From Myxococcales bacterium (GTDB taxonomy: Bacteria; UBA10199; 2-02-FULL-44-16; JAAZCA01): a DNA stretch of 45,590 nt. Below the pieces are notes generated by a model. That model had not been told where the DNA came from. It did not search any database and saw only the letters and a list, made by a program, of their open reading frames with translations. This document shows positions 35,543 through 45,017 of the stretch, in pieces. The stretch lies in the NCBI GenBank assembly GCA_012513515.1, contig JAAZCA010000004.1, forward strand, positions 1 through 45,590, in the 5' to 3' direction. The first letter of the stretch is position 1; every line of letters begins with the position of its first letter. The position numbers and the translations under genes were made by a program.

Positions 35543-35570
35543 AGTCACCAGTCACAAGTCACAAGTCACG
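35543..35570. repeat. Four tandem copies of a 7-base unit (AGTCACN)
   Basis: AGTCACC, AGTCACA, AGTCACA, AGTCACG follow one another without spacing, 27 bases after the REP-like hairpin. Such arrays mutate in copy number; no function can be read from it. Confidence 0.75.
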
Positions 35571-35619
35571 GCTGTTACGAGGATGACAAGCGCATAGTTT
35601 TTAGAGGCGCCCTGAATTT

Positions 35620-35639
35620 GCTGATTTTTCAGAGGTTAC
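35620..35639 (+). repeat. 20-base repeat, also at 14379-14398
   Basis: gctgatttttcagaggttac is found identically at 35620-35639 and 14379-14398, both on the plus strand. Here it provides the AGAGG RBS of rnr; at 14379 it lies in the insertion-sequence-like debris and precedes no gene. It may mark the edge of a dispersed element. Confidence 0.65.
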
Positions 35640-35641
35640 CT

Positions 35642-37648
35642 ATGAGAAATAAAAGAAATAGTCGCGGCAACAAACCTCATTTCGGAAAGATCCCGTCAAA
35701 GGGATCTTATCGAGTCTCTCGAATGTCGAACTCTTCTCAAAAGGAACGTGCTGGAGAACTTTCCATCCATAGAGAGGGATATGGTTTTGTAGTTATGCCC
35801 GACCCCGATTCTTCAGATATATTTGTGCCGGCAAGATATATCGGCGATGCGATGGACGGTGATATAGTAGAGGTGAGAATTTTCTCATCCGGCGGGCGGC
35901 GTCCCGAGGGTAGGATTTCAAAGATTTTGGAGAGGAAGAAAAAACTACTAATCGGCAGGATCGAACGCCGTCATGAAAAGTTTTGGGTGATCTCCGACGA
36001 TCTTAAGGTGCGTTATAGAATTCTCATCGACGCTTCTGATCTTTCCAGTGCAAATGATGGAGATAACGTGGTTGTCGAGATCACGCGCTATCCCGCTGGC
36101 GATTCTCCTCCAAAGGGGATAGTAAAGGAGGTCTTGGGCAGGCGAGGGGAATACAAAACGGAGAAGCTCGCCCTTATCATCAGGCATTCGCTGCCTCGCA
36201 GTTTCCCCCTCTCAGTTGAAAAGGAGGCGGAAAGAACATGCAGGGAGATAGAGAGATCAACCCTGCTCGAATCCGAGGATCGTGCTAATCTCCTTCATCT
36301 TCCCTTTGTGACGATAGATGGCGAGAACGCCAGAGACTTCGATGATGCCGTCTATGTTGAAAGGGCAGACGGAGGCTACAGGCTTTATGTTTCCATTGCG
36401 GATGTTTCACTCTATGTTCGTCCGGGCTCCGAAGTGGATCAGGAGGCTTTTAGAAGGGGGACCTCCGTATATTTTCCGGATCAGTGCATCCCCATGCTTC
36501 CGGAGATATTGTCAAATGAGAAATGCAGTCTGAACCCGGATGAACCGCGAGCCACGGTAACGGCCGAGCTGTTAGTTTCCAATGACGGGCGCGTCAGCCG
36601 GGAGAAATTTTACAGGAGCCTTATCAAGAGCAGGGCTAGAATGACCTATACTGATATCAGGAAGATTCTGATCGATAAGGATGAGCAGTCTATTTTTAAG
36701 TACGGGAATTTGTACCGGATGATATCCCTTATGAAGGACTGTCACGATTCCTTAAGAGCTGCAAGGCTTGCGAGAGGCTCGGTTGATTTCGACCTGCCCG
36801 AGGCCGATATAGTCATGGGCATGGATGGCGGGATATCCTCTATCGTCAAGGCGGAGCGTCATGTCGGTCACATGATGATAGAGGAATTTATGGTCGTTGC
36901 GAACGAGGCGGTCGCCAGATTCCTAACTGAGAATGAAAGAGGGTGTATATATCGCGTTCATCAACCTCCTCCGCCCGACAAACTAAAAGAGCTCTCTCTC
37001 TTTCTCTACAACCTTGGATATAAATTTCCTTTCTCAAAGACTGTAAAGGCTGGCCACTTTGCCAGCGTGATTCGGGCTGCGCGCGGGCGCCCTGAAGAGA
37101 GGCTGGTCAATCATTTCATACTGAGGTCCATGGCGCAGGCGGCATACAACAGTGAGAACCTGGGTCATTTTGGACTGGCATCCGAATGCTATTGTCATTT
37201 TACCTCTCCGATCAGGCGATATCCAGATTTAGAGGTTCATAGACTTCTGACTTCTGCGAAAAGAGGGATAAAATCTTCCAGGCTTATATCTATCTCTGAG
37301 ACTTCTTCGCTGAACGAGAGGAGGGCCATGGAGGCTGAACGTGAGATGACGAAGCTATTCTCCGCATTTTTCATGAGAGAAAAGGTGGGGGAGGAGTTCG
37401 ACGGGATAATAAGCCATGTCACGAAATTCGGCTTTTTTGTCGAACTAATGGATTTTTATGTCGAGGGGCTCGTCCATATAACCTCACTTTTTGACGATCA
37501 ATTTTATTTCGATGAAAAGAGGATGGAGTTGGTGGGGAAAAAGAGGGGAAGCAGACTTCGCATAGGTGATAAGGTCCGGATCGAAGTTGCCGGTGTAGAT
37601 ATACCCGCCAGAGAAGTAAATTTTGAGTTAGTAGCTCTTCCAGTCTAA
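35642..37648 (+). CDS. rnr: Ribonuclease R
   Basis: A 668-residue 3'-5' exoribonuclease of the RNB family. Cold-shock-like domains occupy about residues 35-200; the RNB catalytic core begins with FVTIDGENARDFDDAVYVER (the DxxxxRDxDDA metal site) and includes YCHFTSPIRRYPDLEVHRLL; an S1 domain (EEFDGIISHVTKFGFFVELMDFYVEGLVHI) ends the protein. The N-terminal 30 residues are basic. ATG 35642 has AGAGG at six bases; the open frame further upstream runs through the REP-like and tandem repeats and is not credible as protein. Confidence 0.95.
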   Translation: MRNKRNSRGNKPHFGKIPSKGSYRVSRMSNSSQKERAGELSIHREGYGFVVMPDPDSSDIFVPARYIGDAMDGDIVEVRIFSSGGRRPEGRISKILERKKKLLIGRIERRHEKFWVISDDLKVRYRILIDASDLSSANDGDNVVVEITRYPAGDSPPKGIVKEVLGRRGEYKTEKLALIIRHSLPRSFPLSVEKEAERTCREIERSTLLESEDRANLLHLPFVTIDGENARDFDDAVYVERADGGYRLYVSIADVSLYVRPGSEVDQEAFRRGTSVYFPDQCIPMLPEILSNEKCSLNPDEPRATVTAELLVSNDGRVSREKFYRSLIKSRARMTYTDIRKILIDKDEQSIFKYGNLYRMISLMKDCHDSLRAARLARGSVDFDLPEADIVMGMDGGISSIVKAERHVGHMMIEEFMVVANEAVARFLTENERGCIYRVHQPPPPDKLKELSLFLYNLGYKFPFSKTVKAGHFASVIRAARGRPEERLVNHFILRSMAQAAYNSENLGHFGLASECYCHFTSPIRRYPDLEVHRLLTSAKRGIKSSRLISISETSSLNERRAMEAEREMTKLFSAFFMREKVGEEFDGIISHVTKFGFFVELMDFYVEGLVHITSLFDDQFYFDEKRMELVGKKRGSRLRIGDKVRIEVAGVDIPAREVNFELVALPV

Positions 37649-37766
37649 AATTTTGCCTAGCATTCCCCTAGCATAGTTAAAGCCCTATATCATGAAATTC
37701 CTAAATTTAATTCCAGAACTTCATTGCAACATCCCTTTTTTAAACGGGTTTAGGGTTTTAATTAGC

Positions 37767-37796
37767 TTGACTCAAATAGAGATGAAGAATTATTAT
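37767..37796 (+). promoter_or_regulatory. Sigma-70 promoter of zapA
   Basis: TTGACT (37767-37772) and TATTAT (37791-37796) are 18 bases apart; the RBS GAGGAGG and GTG 37829 follow. It could also supply transcription into the 6S RNA. Confidence 0.55.
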
Positions 37797-37828
37797 GGAC
37801 TCGAATTTTCAATGAGGAGGCCGATACA

Positions 37829-38107
37829 GTGAAAAGAACTATGGAAATATCGATCATGGGCCAGAAGTTCATGATCAAAAGCGATTCTGACGATGATTAC
37901 GTGACGCATGTTGCGAAATACGTCGATCAGAAGATCAACGAGGTCCTCCAGAACACCAAGTCCGTCGCTTCTCTGAACGTAGCTATATTGGCAGCCATGA
38001 ATATTGCGGACGAATACTTTAAATTTCAAAGAGATAAGAAGGAGCGATTCAACAAGGTTGAAAAGAAGATAGAGGATCTGATAGAATTGATCGACCTTCA
38101 GATATAA
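37829..38107 (+). CDS. zapA: Cell division protein ZapA
   Basis: A 92-residue FtsZ-ring stabiliser. MKRTMEISIMGQKFMIKSDSDDDYVTHVAKYVDQKINEV matches the ZapA globular part and NVAILAAMNIADEYFKFQRDKKERFNKVEKKIEDLIE the coiled-coil dimerisation helix. The start is GTG at 37829 with GAGGAGG eight bases upstream; an ATG four codons later is less well placed. Its position before a 6S RNA and fau is the conserved proteobacterial order. Confidence 0.93.
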   Translation: MKRTMEISIMGQKFMIKSDSDDDYVTHVAKYVDQKINEVLQNTKSVASLNVAILAAMNIADEYFKFQRDKKERFNKVEKKIEDLIELIDLQI

Positions 38108-38131
38108 CTTGATCTTTTACAAGATGGCCAA

Positions 38132-38328
38132 GAGTTTCCCCTGCGGGATTTGTGCTTGGTATCCGCTATTTTAGAACCGATATTTTAAAATAGGGGATTA
38201 TCCCTTGCTGCGGTGTGCATGCCTCCACCGTATGGTTTGGAGGAAGCCTAAAGCAGCGATATGATCACCCACCTGTAAAGGTCGGGTTCATAAATACCGA
38301 TGCCACACGGTTCATGCGGGGGATTTTT
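38132..38328 (+). ncRNA. ssrS: 6S RNA
   Basis: The apical part GGTGTGCATGCCTCC ... GGAGGAAGCCTAAAGCAGCGA closely follows the 6S consensus (GCATGC, a short hairpin, GAAGCCTtAAA, CtGCGAc). GCTGC and GCAGC close the central bubble. The outer stem can form between TCCCCTGC near 38137 and GCGGGGGA near 38320, giving about 195 nt, the usual size, and a T-run follows at the 3' end. Placement between zapA and fau is the classical locus. 6S RNA mimics an open promoter and holds sigma-70 RNA polymerase in stationary phase. The exact ends are estimated; an alternative outer stem (ATCCCTTGC near 38200) would make a shorter RNA. Confidence 0.85.
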
Positions 38329-38552
38329 TTATGTTTTTCAAACTCTTCGCCGATCTTGGTTGAAAAATTTTATTTCATCCACTATAGGATACCCTGCTGT
38401 TTTGTTTTTTGCGTTGAAAATGGTTTGATGGCGGGTTGCTGCGGCCGTAATTGGCTGATTTATATAGGATAATTTGCGATTTACGAATAGTCCATCCCCC
38501 GCTATATCAACCCTTCGATTTTTGAGCTTAGACTGGATAAGGGGGAGTTGTG

Positions 38553-39119
38553 ATGGAAACGAGGCTTCAGCTTTACAACAGAATGCTTTCCACGCGCGAC
38601 GAGCTTTCCTCTGATTTTGTTGAATCCGCCAGCAAGGAAATTCAAAAAAAGTTTTTTATTCTAGAGGAGTACCGCCTTTCCAGGCGAATAGGCCTTTATG
38701 CCCCTTATCAAAACGAGGTAAGAACCTCCTTAATTTTTGAGGAGAGCGATAGGAATAGGAAAGAGCTCTATTTTCCGGCTGCGAGGGGAGTTGCCGATGC
38801 CGTCAAATATTATCGCATTCAGGATCTAAAAGAGCTGGAGAGACGTGAAAATGGTTCCATGGAGCCGACAGGCAAACAGAGTTCTCTCAGGGATATAAAT
38901 ACCCTGGATATGATAGTGATACCGGGTGTTGCCTACGACCTCGCCGGCGCCCGGATCGGTTTTGGAAAGGGTTTTTATGATACCTGCTTGAACGAATTTT
39001 GCGGTGAGAGGATAGCGCTTGCCTACGATTTTCAAATCGTTTCAAAGCTTCCGCATCTCTCCGGCAAGGGCAGGGTCGACTGGATCATCACTGAGAAGAG
39101 GATGATCCGTATTGACTGA
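38553..39119 (+). CDS. fau: 5-formyltetrahydrofolate cyclo-ligase
   Basis: A 188-residue enzyme that converts 5-formyl-THF to 5,10-methenyl-THF using ATP. SRRIGLYAPYQNEVRTSLI is the N-terminal folate region, and IVIPGVAYDLAGARIGFGKGFYD the ATP/phosphate signature. ATG 38553 has GGGGGAG at five bases; a GTG one codon earlier is too close to the RBS. The 38329-38552 spacer between 6S RNA and this gene shows no gene or clear promoter. The E. coli equivalent (ygfA) is likewise downstream of 6S RNA. Confidence 0.92.
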   Translation: METRLQLYNRMLSTRDELSSDFVESASKEIQKKFFILEEYRLSRRIGLYAPYQNEVRTSLIFEESDRNRKELYFPAARGVADAVKYYRIQDLKELERRENGSMEPTGKQSSLRDINTLDMIVIPGVAYDLAGARIGFGKGFYDTCLNEFCGERIALAYDFQIVSKLPHLSGKGRVDWIITEKRMIRID

Positions 39120-39197
39120 AATTGTACGGACAGCGCGCTGCGCATCCCTTCTGGTAGTCATGAGGGCTCGGCGTGCATTCACATATAGGAGGTACCT

Positions 39198-40766
39198 GTG
39201 ACTGTAGAACTTTGGCAATTTATTATGTTTGTCGTAGCAGCGGTGGTTTTAGGGCTGCTGGTTGGTTCGCTGATAAGAAGAAGGTTTAGCAAACGTAAGA
39301 TGGAGGAAGCCGAGGCGAAGGCCTCAGCGTTGGTTAAAGAAGCTTCATATTCCGCCGAAAACATAAAGAAGGATGCGGAGCTTGAAGCCAAGGATATCAA
39401 GCTAAAGGCCAGAAGCGAGCTTGAGCGGGAAAGTCAGGAAAAACTCAAAGAGTTGCAGGCGATGGAAAAACGCCTTCAGCTCAAGGAGGACAATCTCGAA
39501 AAGAAGTTCAATCTTCTTGAGAAGAAAGAGGAGGAACTTCATAGGGCTGAGCAGTCGAATGTCGATCGCAAAAAGCATGCCGAGGCCCTTGAGAAACGCT
39601 ACATGGAACTTGTCACGGAGACGAGAAAACAGCTTGAGCAGATTGCTGGGATATCCTCGGAAGAGGCGAAACGTCAGCTCATCGATTCGATGGTTGAAGA
39701 GGCGAAACAGAACGCCGCACGCTTCATACTGGAGATCGAGGAGAGGTCGAAGGAGGATGCACAGAAAAAATCCAGACACATCATCGCTACGGCGATGGAG
39801 AGGATGGCATCCGATTATGTCGCCGAAAGGGCGATATCGGTGGTCCAGCTTCCTAACGATGAGATGAAGGGACGAATAATCGGTCGCGAGGGAAGAAATA
39901 TTCGCGCACTTGAAGCGGCCACCGGCATCGATGTCGTGATCGATGATACCCCCGAGGCGGTAATACTCTCGGGCTTCAATCCGGTCAGAAGAGAGGTCGC
40001 CCGAATCGCAGTATCGAATCTCATAGCCGACGGCAGGATTCATCCTACGCGCATCGAGGAAATGGTTGAGAAGGCCGAAAAAGAGGTTGACGCCACCATC
40101 AAGGAGGCTGGTGAACAGCTCTGCCTGGAATTGAACGTTCCGAACCTGCATCCTGAATTGGTGAAGCTTCTTGGTTCGCTTAAGTATCGCTACAGCTTTG
40201 CTCAGAATGTCCTTCAACATACCAAGGAGGTCGCTTATATCGCGGGTATGATGGCCTCGGAGCTGGGCATAGATGAAGCGAAGGCGAGAAGGGCGGGGCT
40301 TTTGCACGACATAGGCAAGGCTGTGAGCCATGAGGTCGAGGGAAGCCACGCCTTGATCGGCATGGAATACGCAAAGAAATATCGCGAGGATCAGGAAGTG
40401 GTTCACGCAATAGGTGCGCACCATGAGGATATAGAGCAGAATACGGTCTTGGACCTTGTCATCGACGCAGCGGATGCTCTTTCAGGGGCTAGGCCAGGGG
40501 CGAGAAGAGAGGTTCTGGAGGCCTACGTTAAGAGGGTCGAGGATCTTGAGAAAATTTCTCAGTCCTTCAAGGGCGTAAGCAAGGCCTATGCTATTCAGGC
40601 CGGTCGCGAAGTTCGAGTAATGGTCGTCAACGATCAGGTCAGCGATGCCGAGGCTGTTGTGCTTTCTAAGGATATCGCCAAGAAGATTGAATCGGAGATG
40701 ACCTATCCAGGGCAGATAAAGGTCACAGTCATACGTGAAACGAGGGCGACCGAGTTCGCAAAATAA
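39198..40766 (+). CDS. rny: Ribonuclease Y
   Basis: A 522-residue membrane-anchored endoribonuclease that starts bulk mRNA decay. Residues 5-27 are a membrane helix, 30-200 a long coiled coil, about 210-275 a KH domain ([28 protein letters not shown]) and about 335-430 an HD domain ([25 protein letters not shown], with AHHEDIE). All parts are complete. The start is GTG 39198 with AGGAGG upstream. The ymdB-type gene follows after 15 bases, a conserved pairing. Confidence 0.97.
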   Translation: MTVELWQFIMFVVAAVVLGLLVGSLIRRRFSKRKMEEAEAKASALVKEASYSAENIKKDAELEAKDIKLKARSELERESQEKLKELQAMEKRLQLKEDNLEKKFNLLEKKEEELHRAEQSNVDRKKHAEALEKRYMELVTETRKQLEQIAGISSEEAKRQLIDSMVEEAKQNAARFILEIEERSKEDAQKKSRHIIATAMERMASDYVAERAISVVQLPNDEMKGRIIGREGRNIRALEAATGIDVVIDDTPEAVILSGFNPVRREVARIAVSNLIADGRIHPTRIEEMVEKAEKEVDATIKEAGEQLCLELNVPNLHPELVKLLGSLKYRYSFAQNVLQHTKEVAYIAGMMASELGIDEAKARRAGLLHDIGKAVSHEVEGSHALIGMEYAKKYREDQEVVHAIGAHHEDIEQNTVLDLVIDAADALSGARPGARREVLEAYVKRVEDLEKISQSFKGVSKAYAIQAGREVRVMVVNDQVSDAEAVVLSKDIAKKIESEMTYPGQIKVTVIRETRATEFAK

Positions 40767-40781
40767 GTTTGAGCTTAATCA

Positions 40782-41579
40782 ATGTCTAAGATCAGGATTC
40801 TTGTTGTAGGAGATATATTCGGAAGACCGGGGCGGCAGATCTTTCACGATTTGCTTCCCGGCCTTATTCATCAACACCGTGTGGACTTTGTCATTGCCAA
40901 TGGCGAAAACGCGTCAGGCGGGCGAGGTATCACGTCAAAAAACGCCGATGAAATATTGCAGAGCCCTGTTAACGTTCTGACTACTGGCAACCACATATGG
41001 GAGCATGATTCTATCAAGCCGTATTTTGAAACCCATCCGATACTTCGTCCGCATAATGTCGATAGTGCGCTCCCTGGTAAGGGATGGGGGGTCTTTACTT
41101 CATCCTCAGGCTGCAGGGTCTGCGTCGTCAGCCTGCAGGGATGCGTATTCATGGATGACAAGGGGATGAAGGCGATGAATCCATTTCAATCTATGGATAC
41201 CTTGTTAAAGGAAATTTCGCCGATTTCAGACATCATCATAGTTGACTTTCATGCCGAGGCGACAAGCGAAAAAAGGGCGCTTGCTTGGCATCTCGATGGA
41301 AGGGTAAGCGCCTTGCTCGGAACTCATACCCACGTCCAGACCGCCGATGAAGAGATCCTCCCGAACGGGACCGCCTATATATCCGATATCGGCATGACGG
41401 GGCCGCACGCCTCTGTGATAGGGCTTGCCAAAGAGGTAGCAATTTTGAAATTCCTCACCGGTGAGAAGAAGAAGTTCAAGGTTGCGGAGGAAGGTCTGGC
41501 ACTCAATGCTGTGCTATGTGAATTTTCCATCCAAACAGGCAAGGCCCTCTCCATAGAGAGAGTCAGGGCTACAAACTAG
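40782..41579 (+). CDS. ymdB: YmdB-type metallophosphoesterase
   Basis: A 265-residue protein of the TIGR00282 family. ILVVGDIFGRPGR, VIANGENASGGRGIT, LTTGNHIWEHDSI, DFHAEATSEKRALAWHLDGRVSALLGTHTHVQTADE hold the paired-metal ligands. In Bacillus YmdB hydrolyses 2',3'-cyclic nucleotides and influences biofilm formation and rny function. It sits 15 bases after rny, so the two are probably one operon. Its stop is five bases from the stop of the convergent lipoprotein gene. Confidence 0.94.
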   Translation: MSKIRILVVGDIFGRPGRQIFHDLLPGLIHQHRVDFVIANGENASGGRGITSKNADEILQSPVNVLTTGNHIWEHDSIKPYFETHPILRPHNVDSALPGKGWGVFTSSSGCRVCVVSLQGCVFMDDKGMKAMNPFQSMDTLLKEISPISDIIIVDFHAEATSEKRALAWHLDGRVSALLGTHTHVQTADEEILPNGTAYISDIGMTGPHASVIGLAKEVAILKFLTGEKKKFKVAEEGLALNAVLCEFSIQTGKALSIERVRATN

Positions 41580-41584
41580 AACCA

Positions 41585-43273
41585 TCATTCAGTGGTATTT
41601 CCGCGTTCATCAAAAAAGATTATTCTTGTTTTTTTCCCATCGTGGTTGATCATAGCAAGGTTGGGCATTGATGTGGCGAGCACCTTGTCACCATAAGAGA
41701 GATTGTAATTGAATGTGAGCGGGGAAAACTCTAGAAAGTGATTGATCACAGTTCCGTCATTTGCATCCACCACATCCAGGGTAGTTCCCCGGTGTATGGG
41801 TGCAGAAACATAGATTTTGTCACTACCGTTTGTTGTCAAACCAAACGGGATGGAGGTTGGCAACCCTCTACTATTTATCTTGATTGGAAATGTAGCCCAT
41901 GTCATAGGAAGGTCCCATAGAATCATACCGTCGGGGCTAAGGCTGGACACGCTCAACGAGACCTCTTCCTCAAGGTATGTAGCTATGATATTGTCATTAA
42001 GGCACTCAAGGGAGTTGATAACGGAGGGATGATCTTTCGAGCGCAGAAGGTCAACGGCGTTGTTGATGAGATCTGGCTCTCCGATATTATCTGGACCTTC
42101 TACAGGGATTATGAAGGACATGTAACCATTATCAGTGTCGTAGCTCGCAGCTGCTGCGTAGTACGTGCCATCGCAGTATTGCAGATCCATTATTCCGCAG
42201 CTATTATCACCATCGTGAGTCCCACAAACTGGTTTTACCTCAACCTCATTATTAAGGTCGAGATCGGCGACTAGGATGTAAGCACCGTTGCGCTTTGTTC
42301 CAGCAGGATCATCAGGCATTTCGACGGTCATTGGGATGTAGAGCTTATCTCCGAATATTCGCATATTTGGTAGGCCTACGAATCCTTTATCATTCCAGGG
42401 GGCGTAGGAATGGTTCATACCAACAACTGGAAGTGTTTTTTTGAATTGGAGAGCGTTGCCATCATACTCAAGCTTGTGCAAGTAGTAACTAGACTCATCG
42501 CCGCCTTTCTCTCTCTGATGACCGAGTGCATAGATAGCGCTGTCCTTATCTACCACGATTGACGTAATTGAGTTAAATTCATAGTTAATAGGGCCCGGCG
42601 CGATAGCAGGTCCGCCAGTGGTATTTTCCGGTTGGATCAGTTGCTCAAGCTTCCACTTGAATGAATTCTCGTCGAATCCAACTATCCCTATCATTGGGGT
42701 GAGCTCTTCAGGATCTCTATCAGCATTGTTTCCGGCAACTACGAATTTATCACCTATTGAACTGACCACAGGCAGAAAGTGATTTGATATGGTCAACGCT
42801 CCCGCCTTTGCAGCTCTGAAGCTTAGAGTATTTTTCTGTTCTCCAAGTTTTTGATAGATCCCGTCGGCAATGAAGAGAAAATCGGATGTCATTTGCAAAT
42901 CGTATTCGCGATATGGTTCGAGAAGAGAGAGGGTTTCGATCGTCATCTGATAGGCCCCAAGTTCCTCTCTGTAGTCTATCCCACTCCTAAATGGGATCTC
43001 CTCGCCATTGCTCTTTTTGGTAATTTTAATCCCTTCCGAGGAATGATCGAGAAGGGTAACTATCGGTGTGAATGTGATTACCATATGTCCGTCGAGCGTG
43101 AGGATGGAGCCATCCGATGGCATGAAGGAGGTCACCAGCTGATCGAAGCTGTACGAGGTCATCTGTGCATTTTCTATGGTGTTCGGAGATGAAATTCCGG
43201 AAATCAGCTGACATGATTGGCTAAGCCCTAGCACAAGAAGCGCCACAAGAATTTTTATCGGTGAATATCTCAT
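41585..43273 (-). CDS. Large exported lipoprotein-like protein with an Ig-like domain
   Basis: A 562-residue exported protein. MRYSPIKILVALLVLGLSQSC is a signal with a cysteine at position 21; the lipobox (LSQSC) is atypical at -3, but the context fits a lipoprotein. Residues about 45-135 (FMPSDGSILTLDGHMVITFTP... YDLQMTSDFLFIADG) look like a bacterial Ig-like (Big_5) domain. The rest, with repeated 'K-YV/KLYIP' strands and short loops (DKFVVAGNN; DSAIYALGH; GDKLYIPMTVE; SDKIYVSAPIH), suggests a beta-propeller. No enzyme motif is seen. Start ATG 43273 follows GGGAGGG and a -24/-12 promoter; an upstream in-frame extension would lie above that promoter. Base composition is more AT-rich than its neighbours. 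Confidence 0.75.
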   Translation of the reverse strand: MRYSPIKILVALLVLGLSQSCQLISGISSPNTIENAQMTSYSFDQLVTSFMPSDGSILTLDGHMVITFTPIVTLLDHSSEGIKITKKSNGEEIPFRSGIDYREELGAYQMTIETLSLLEPYREYDLQMTSDFLFIADGIYQKLGEQKNTLSFRAAKAGALTISNHFLPVVSSIGDKFVVAGNNADRDPEELTPMIGIVGFDENSFKWKLEQLIQPENTTGGPAIAPGPINYEFNSITSIVVDKDSAIYALGHQREKGGDESSYYLHKLEYDGNALQFKKTLPVVGMNHSYAPWNDKGFVGLPNMRIFGDKLYIPMTVEMPDDPAGTKRNGAYILVADLDLNNEVEVKPVCGTHDGDNSCGIMDLQYCDGTYYAAAASYDTDNGYMSFIIPVEGPDNIGEPDLINNAVDLLRSKDHPSVINSLECLNDNIIATYLEEEVSLSVSSLSPDGMILWDLPMTWATFPIKINSRGLPTSIPFGLTTNGSDKIYVSAPIHRGTTLDVVDANDGTVINHFLEFSPLTFNYNLSYGDKVLATSMPNLAMINHDGKKTRIIFFDERGNTTE

Positions 43274-43304
43274 GATCCCTCCCTTTATCGCTGGAAGAGT
43301 ATTT

Positions 43305-43320
43305 TGCAAGATCGATGCCA
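43305..43320 (-). promoter_or_regulatory. Sigma-54 (-24/-12) promoter of the lipoprotein gene
   Basis: The minus strand reads TGGCATCGATCTTGCA: TGGCA and TTGCA are perfect, spacing exact; the two bases after TGGCA are off consensus. Predicted transcription start is near 43294, 20 bases before ATG 43273. Confidence 0.7.
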
Positions 43321-43501
43321 TCGATCTTGTCCTCGCTGCCAACTATAACCTATTAATATTAAAAGGTATAATGATTTTTTATCCCTCTCCGTTTCAGAAT
43401 AAAGTTGCTGATCCATATACTGGTGACGGAAAAATGACGGCAGCTTCTCAAAATGTGAAGTTGGAGCGCTTTGAACAGTTTTAAAGCCAGCAAAGGGTCG
43501 A

Positions 43502-43529
43502 TTGACAAGCTCTTACTGCCATCGATCAT
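43502..43529 (+). promoter_or_regulatory. Possible sigma-70 promoter of tyrS
   Basis: TTGACA (43502-43507) is followed after 16 bases by GATCAT (43524-43529), about 45 bases before the tyrS ATG. The -10 is only fair. The 43321-43501 spacer otherwise holds no gene. Confidence 0.4.
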
Positions 43530-43574
43530 CTCCCTCTGGACATGCCCCACCATCTTCTGTAGATTGCGCCAGCT

Positions 43575-44777
43575 ATGAAGATAAAACACAGCGTAGAGGA
43601 ACAGCTGAAGGTCATAAAGAGAGGGGCTATCGACCTGATCGGCGAAGAAGAACTCATCAAAAGGCTTGAAAAGGGAACCCCCTTGCGAGTCAAGATCGGA
43701 TTTGACCCTACCGCCCCTGATCTGCATCTGGGCCATACGGTGGTAATGCAGAAGCTTCGGCAGTTTCAGGATTTGGGGCATAAAGTTATTTTTCTTCTGG
43801 GTGATTATACTGCGATGATCGGCGATCCATCCGGGAGAGATGAAACGCGCCCGACCCTCTCTGAAGAAGTCGTGAAAAAAAATGCCCAGACATACGTGAA
43901 GCAGGCTTCTAAGATATTGAATATTGAGGATGCCGAGGTGCGTTTCAATTCAGAGTGGCTTGGAAAGATGAGCGGGCCGGACTTTCTTAGGCTTTCGTCC
44001 AAATATACAATAGCACGCATGATGGAAAGAGATGACTTCAAAAAGCGATATACGCAGGGGCATCCTATTCGTATTCACGAGTTCATCTATCCTTTGCTTC
44101 AAGGTCATGATTCTGTGGTACTGAAAGCCGATATCGAGATCGGTGGCACTGATCAGATATTCAACTTGTTGGTGGGTCGTGAACTTCAGAAGGAAGAGGG
44201 GCAGAGTTCGCAGATTGTGCTCACCATGCCGCTTCTTGTCGGCACGGACGGCGTGCAGAAGATGAGCAAGAGCTATGGTAATTATGTAGGTATCAACGAG
44301 GCTCCGCGCGAAATTTTCGGCAAGCTCATGTCTATTTCAGATGAGCTCATGTGGCGTTACTACGAACTTCTTTCCAATCTTTCAATGAATGAGATAGAGG
44401 AACTCAAAAGCGAGTTGGCGCTCGGAAAAATTCATCCAAAAGTTGTTAAAGAAAATTTTGCGATGGAGATCGTCGCTAGATTTCATTCTGAAGAGCTGGC
44501 GATCAAAGCGCGAGATGAATTCGAAGAGATTTTCGGCAAGAAGGGCAAGCCGGATGAGATGGAAGAATTTTCCATCTCCCGCCATTCTTCACTCGTCGAA
44601 ATTCTTTCCGAGCTCGGACTCTGTTCGAGCAAATCGGATGCTCGGAGGATGATCTCCCAGGGAGCCGTGAGGCTCGATGACGCTAAAATAGACGCAATCG
44701 ATTTCAAGATGACGAAAAAAGGACCCTGCATTTTACAGATCGGCAAGAGAAAGTTCGCCAGGCTGATCGTAAGCTGA
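43575..44777 (+). CDS. tyrS: Tyrosyl-tRNA synthetase
   Basis: A 400-residue class I synthetase. [30 protein letters not shown] carries the HIGH-type motif HLGH (51-54), followed by [20 protein letters not shown] is present in [15 protein letters not shown]; the C-terminal S4 RNA-binding domain ([30 protein letters not shown]) is intact. The [13 protein letters not shown] form belongs to the TyrZ-like branch of bacterial TyrRS. No clear RBS precedes ATG 43575. No terminator is obvious before the rRNA promoter. Confidence 0.96.
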   Translation: MKIKHSVEEQLKVIKRGAIDLIGEEELIKRLEKGTPLRVKIGFDPTAPDLHLGHTVVMQKLRQFQDLGHKVIFLLGDYTAMIGDPSGRDETRPTLSEEVVKKNAQTYVKQASKILNIEDAEVRFNSEWLGKMSGPDFLRLSSKYTIARMMERDDFKKRYTQGHPIRIHEFIYPLLQGHDSVVLKADIEIGGTDQIFNLLVGRELQKEEGQSSQIVLTMPLLVGTDGVQKMSKSYGNYVGINEAPREIFGKLMSISDELMWRYYELLSNLSMNEIEELKSELALGKIHPKVVKENFAMEIVARFHSEELAIKARDEFEEIFGKKGKPDEMEEFSISRHSSLVEILSELGLCSSKSDARRMISQGAVRLDDAKIDAIDFKMTKKGPCILQIGKRKFARLIVS

Positions 44778-44885
44778 TTTTTATTTTTGGAGAGTGTTTG
44801 TAACTATTTGATTTACATGGATGTCTTAGCTGTCGCCCGCTTCCTTCGTTTTTTTGAAAAAAATGTTTTTTTTATGAAATGTTTG

Positions 44886-44914
44886 TTGACACAGGGGAAC
44901 ATATTCTGTAGAAG
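44886..44914 (+). promoter_or_regulatory. rRNA operon promoter
   Basis: TTGACA (44886-44891) and TAGAAG (44909-44914) are 17 bases apart. The -35 is perfect. It precedes a leader of about 240 bases ending at the 16S gene. The spacer 44778-44885 has no gene. Confidence 0.55.
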
Positions 44915-45017
44915 ACGCCTCACGCTTTTAAGGCATCCCCAGAGGGACTAGTTAAAAAGCCTGAAATATCAAGAAGTTAAGGCAGTTCCCGACTAGGGAA
45001 TGTTCCTTTCTGCGGTC

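Noticed and set aside
38215-38472. Plus-strand frame of 85 codons between zapA and fau
   Set aside because: It begins inside the 6S RNA core and shows no protein-like features.
39402-40424. Long minus-strand frame (340 codons) opposite rny
   Set aside because: Antisense shadow of the well-conserved rny coding sequence, with no RBS or family signature.
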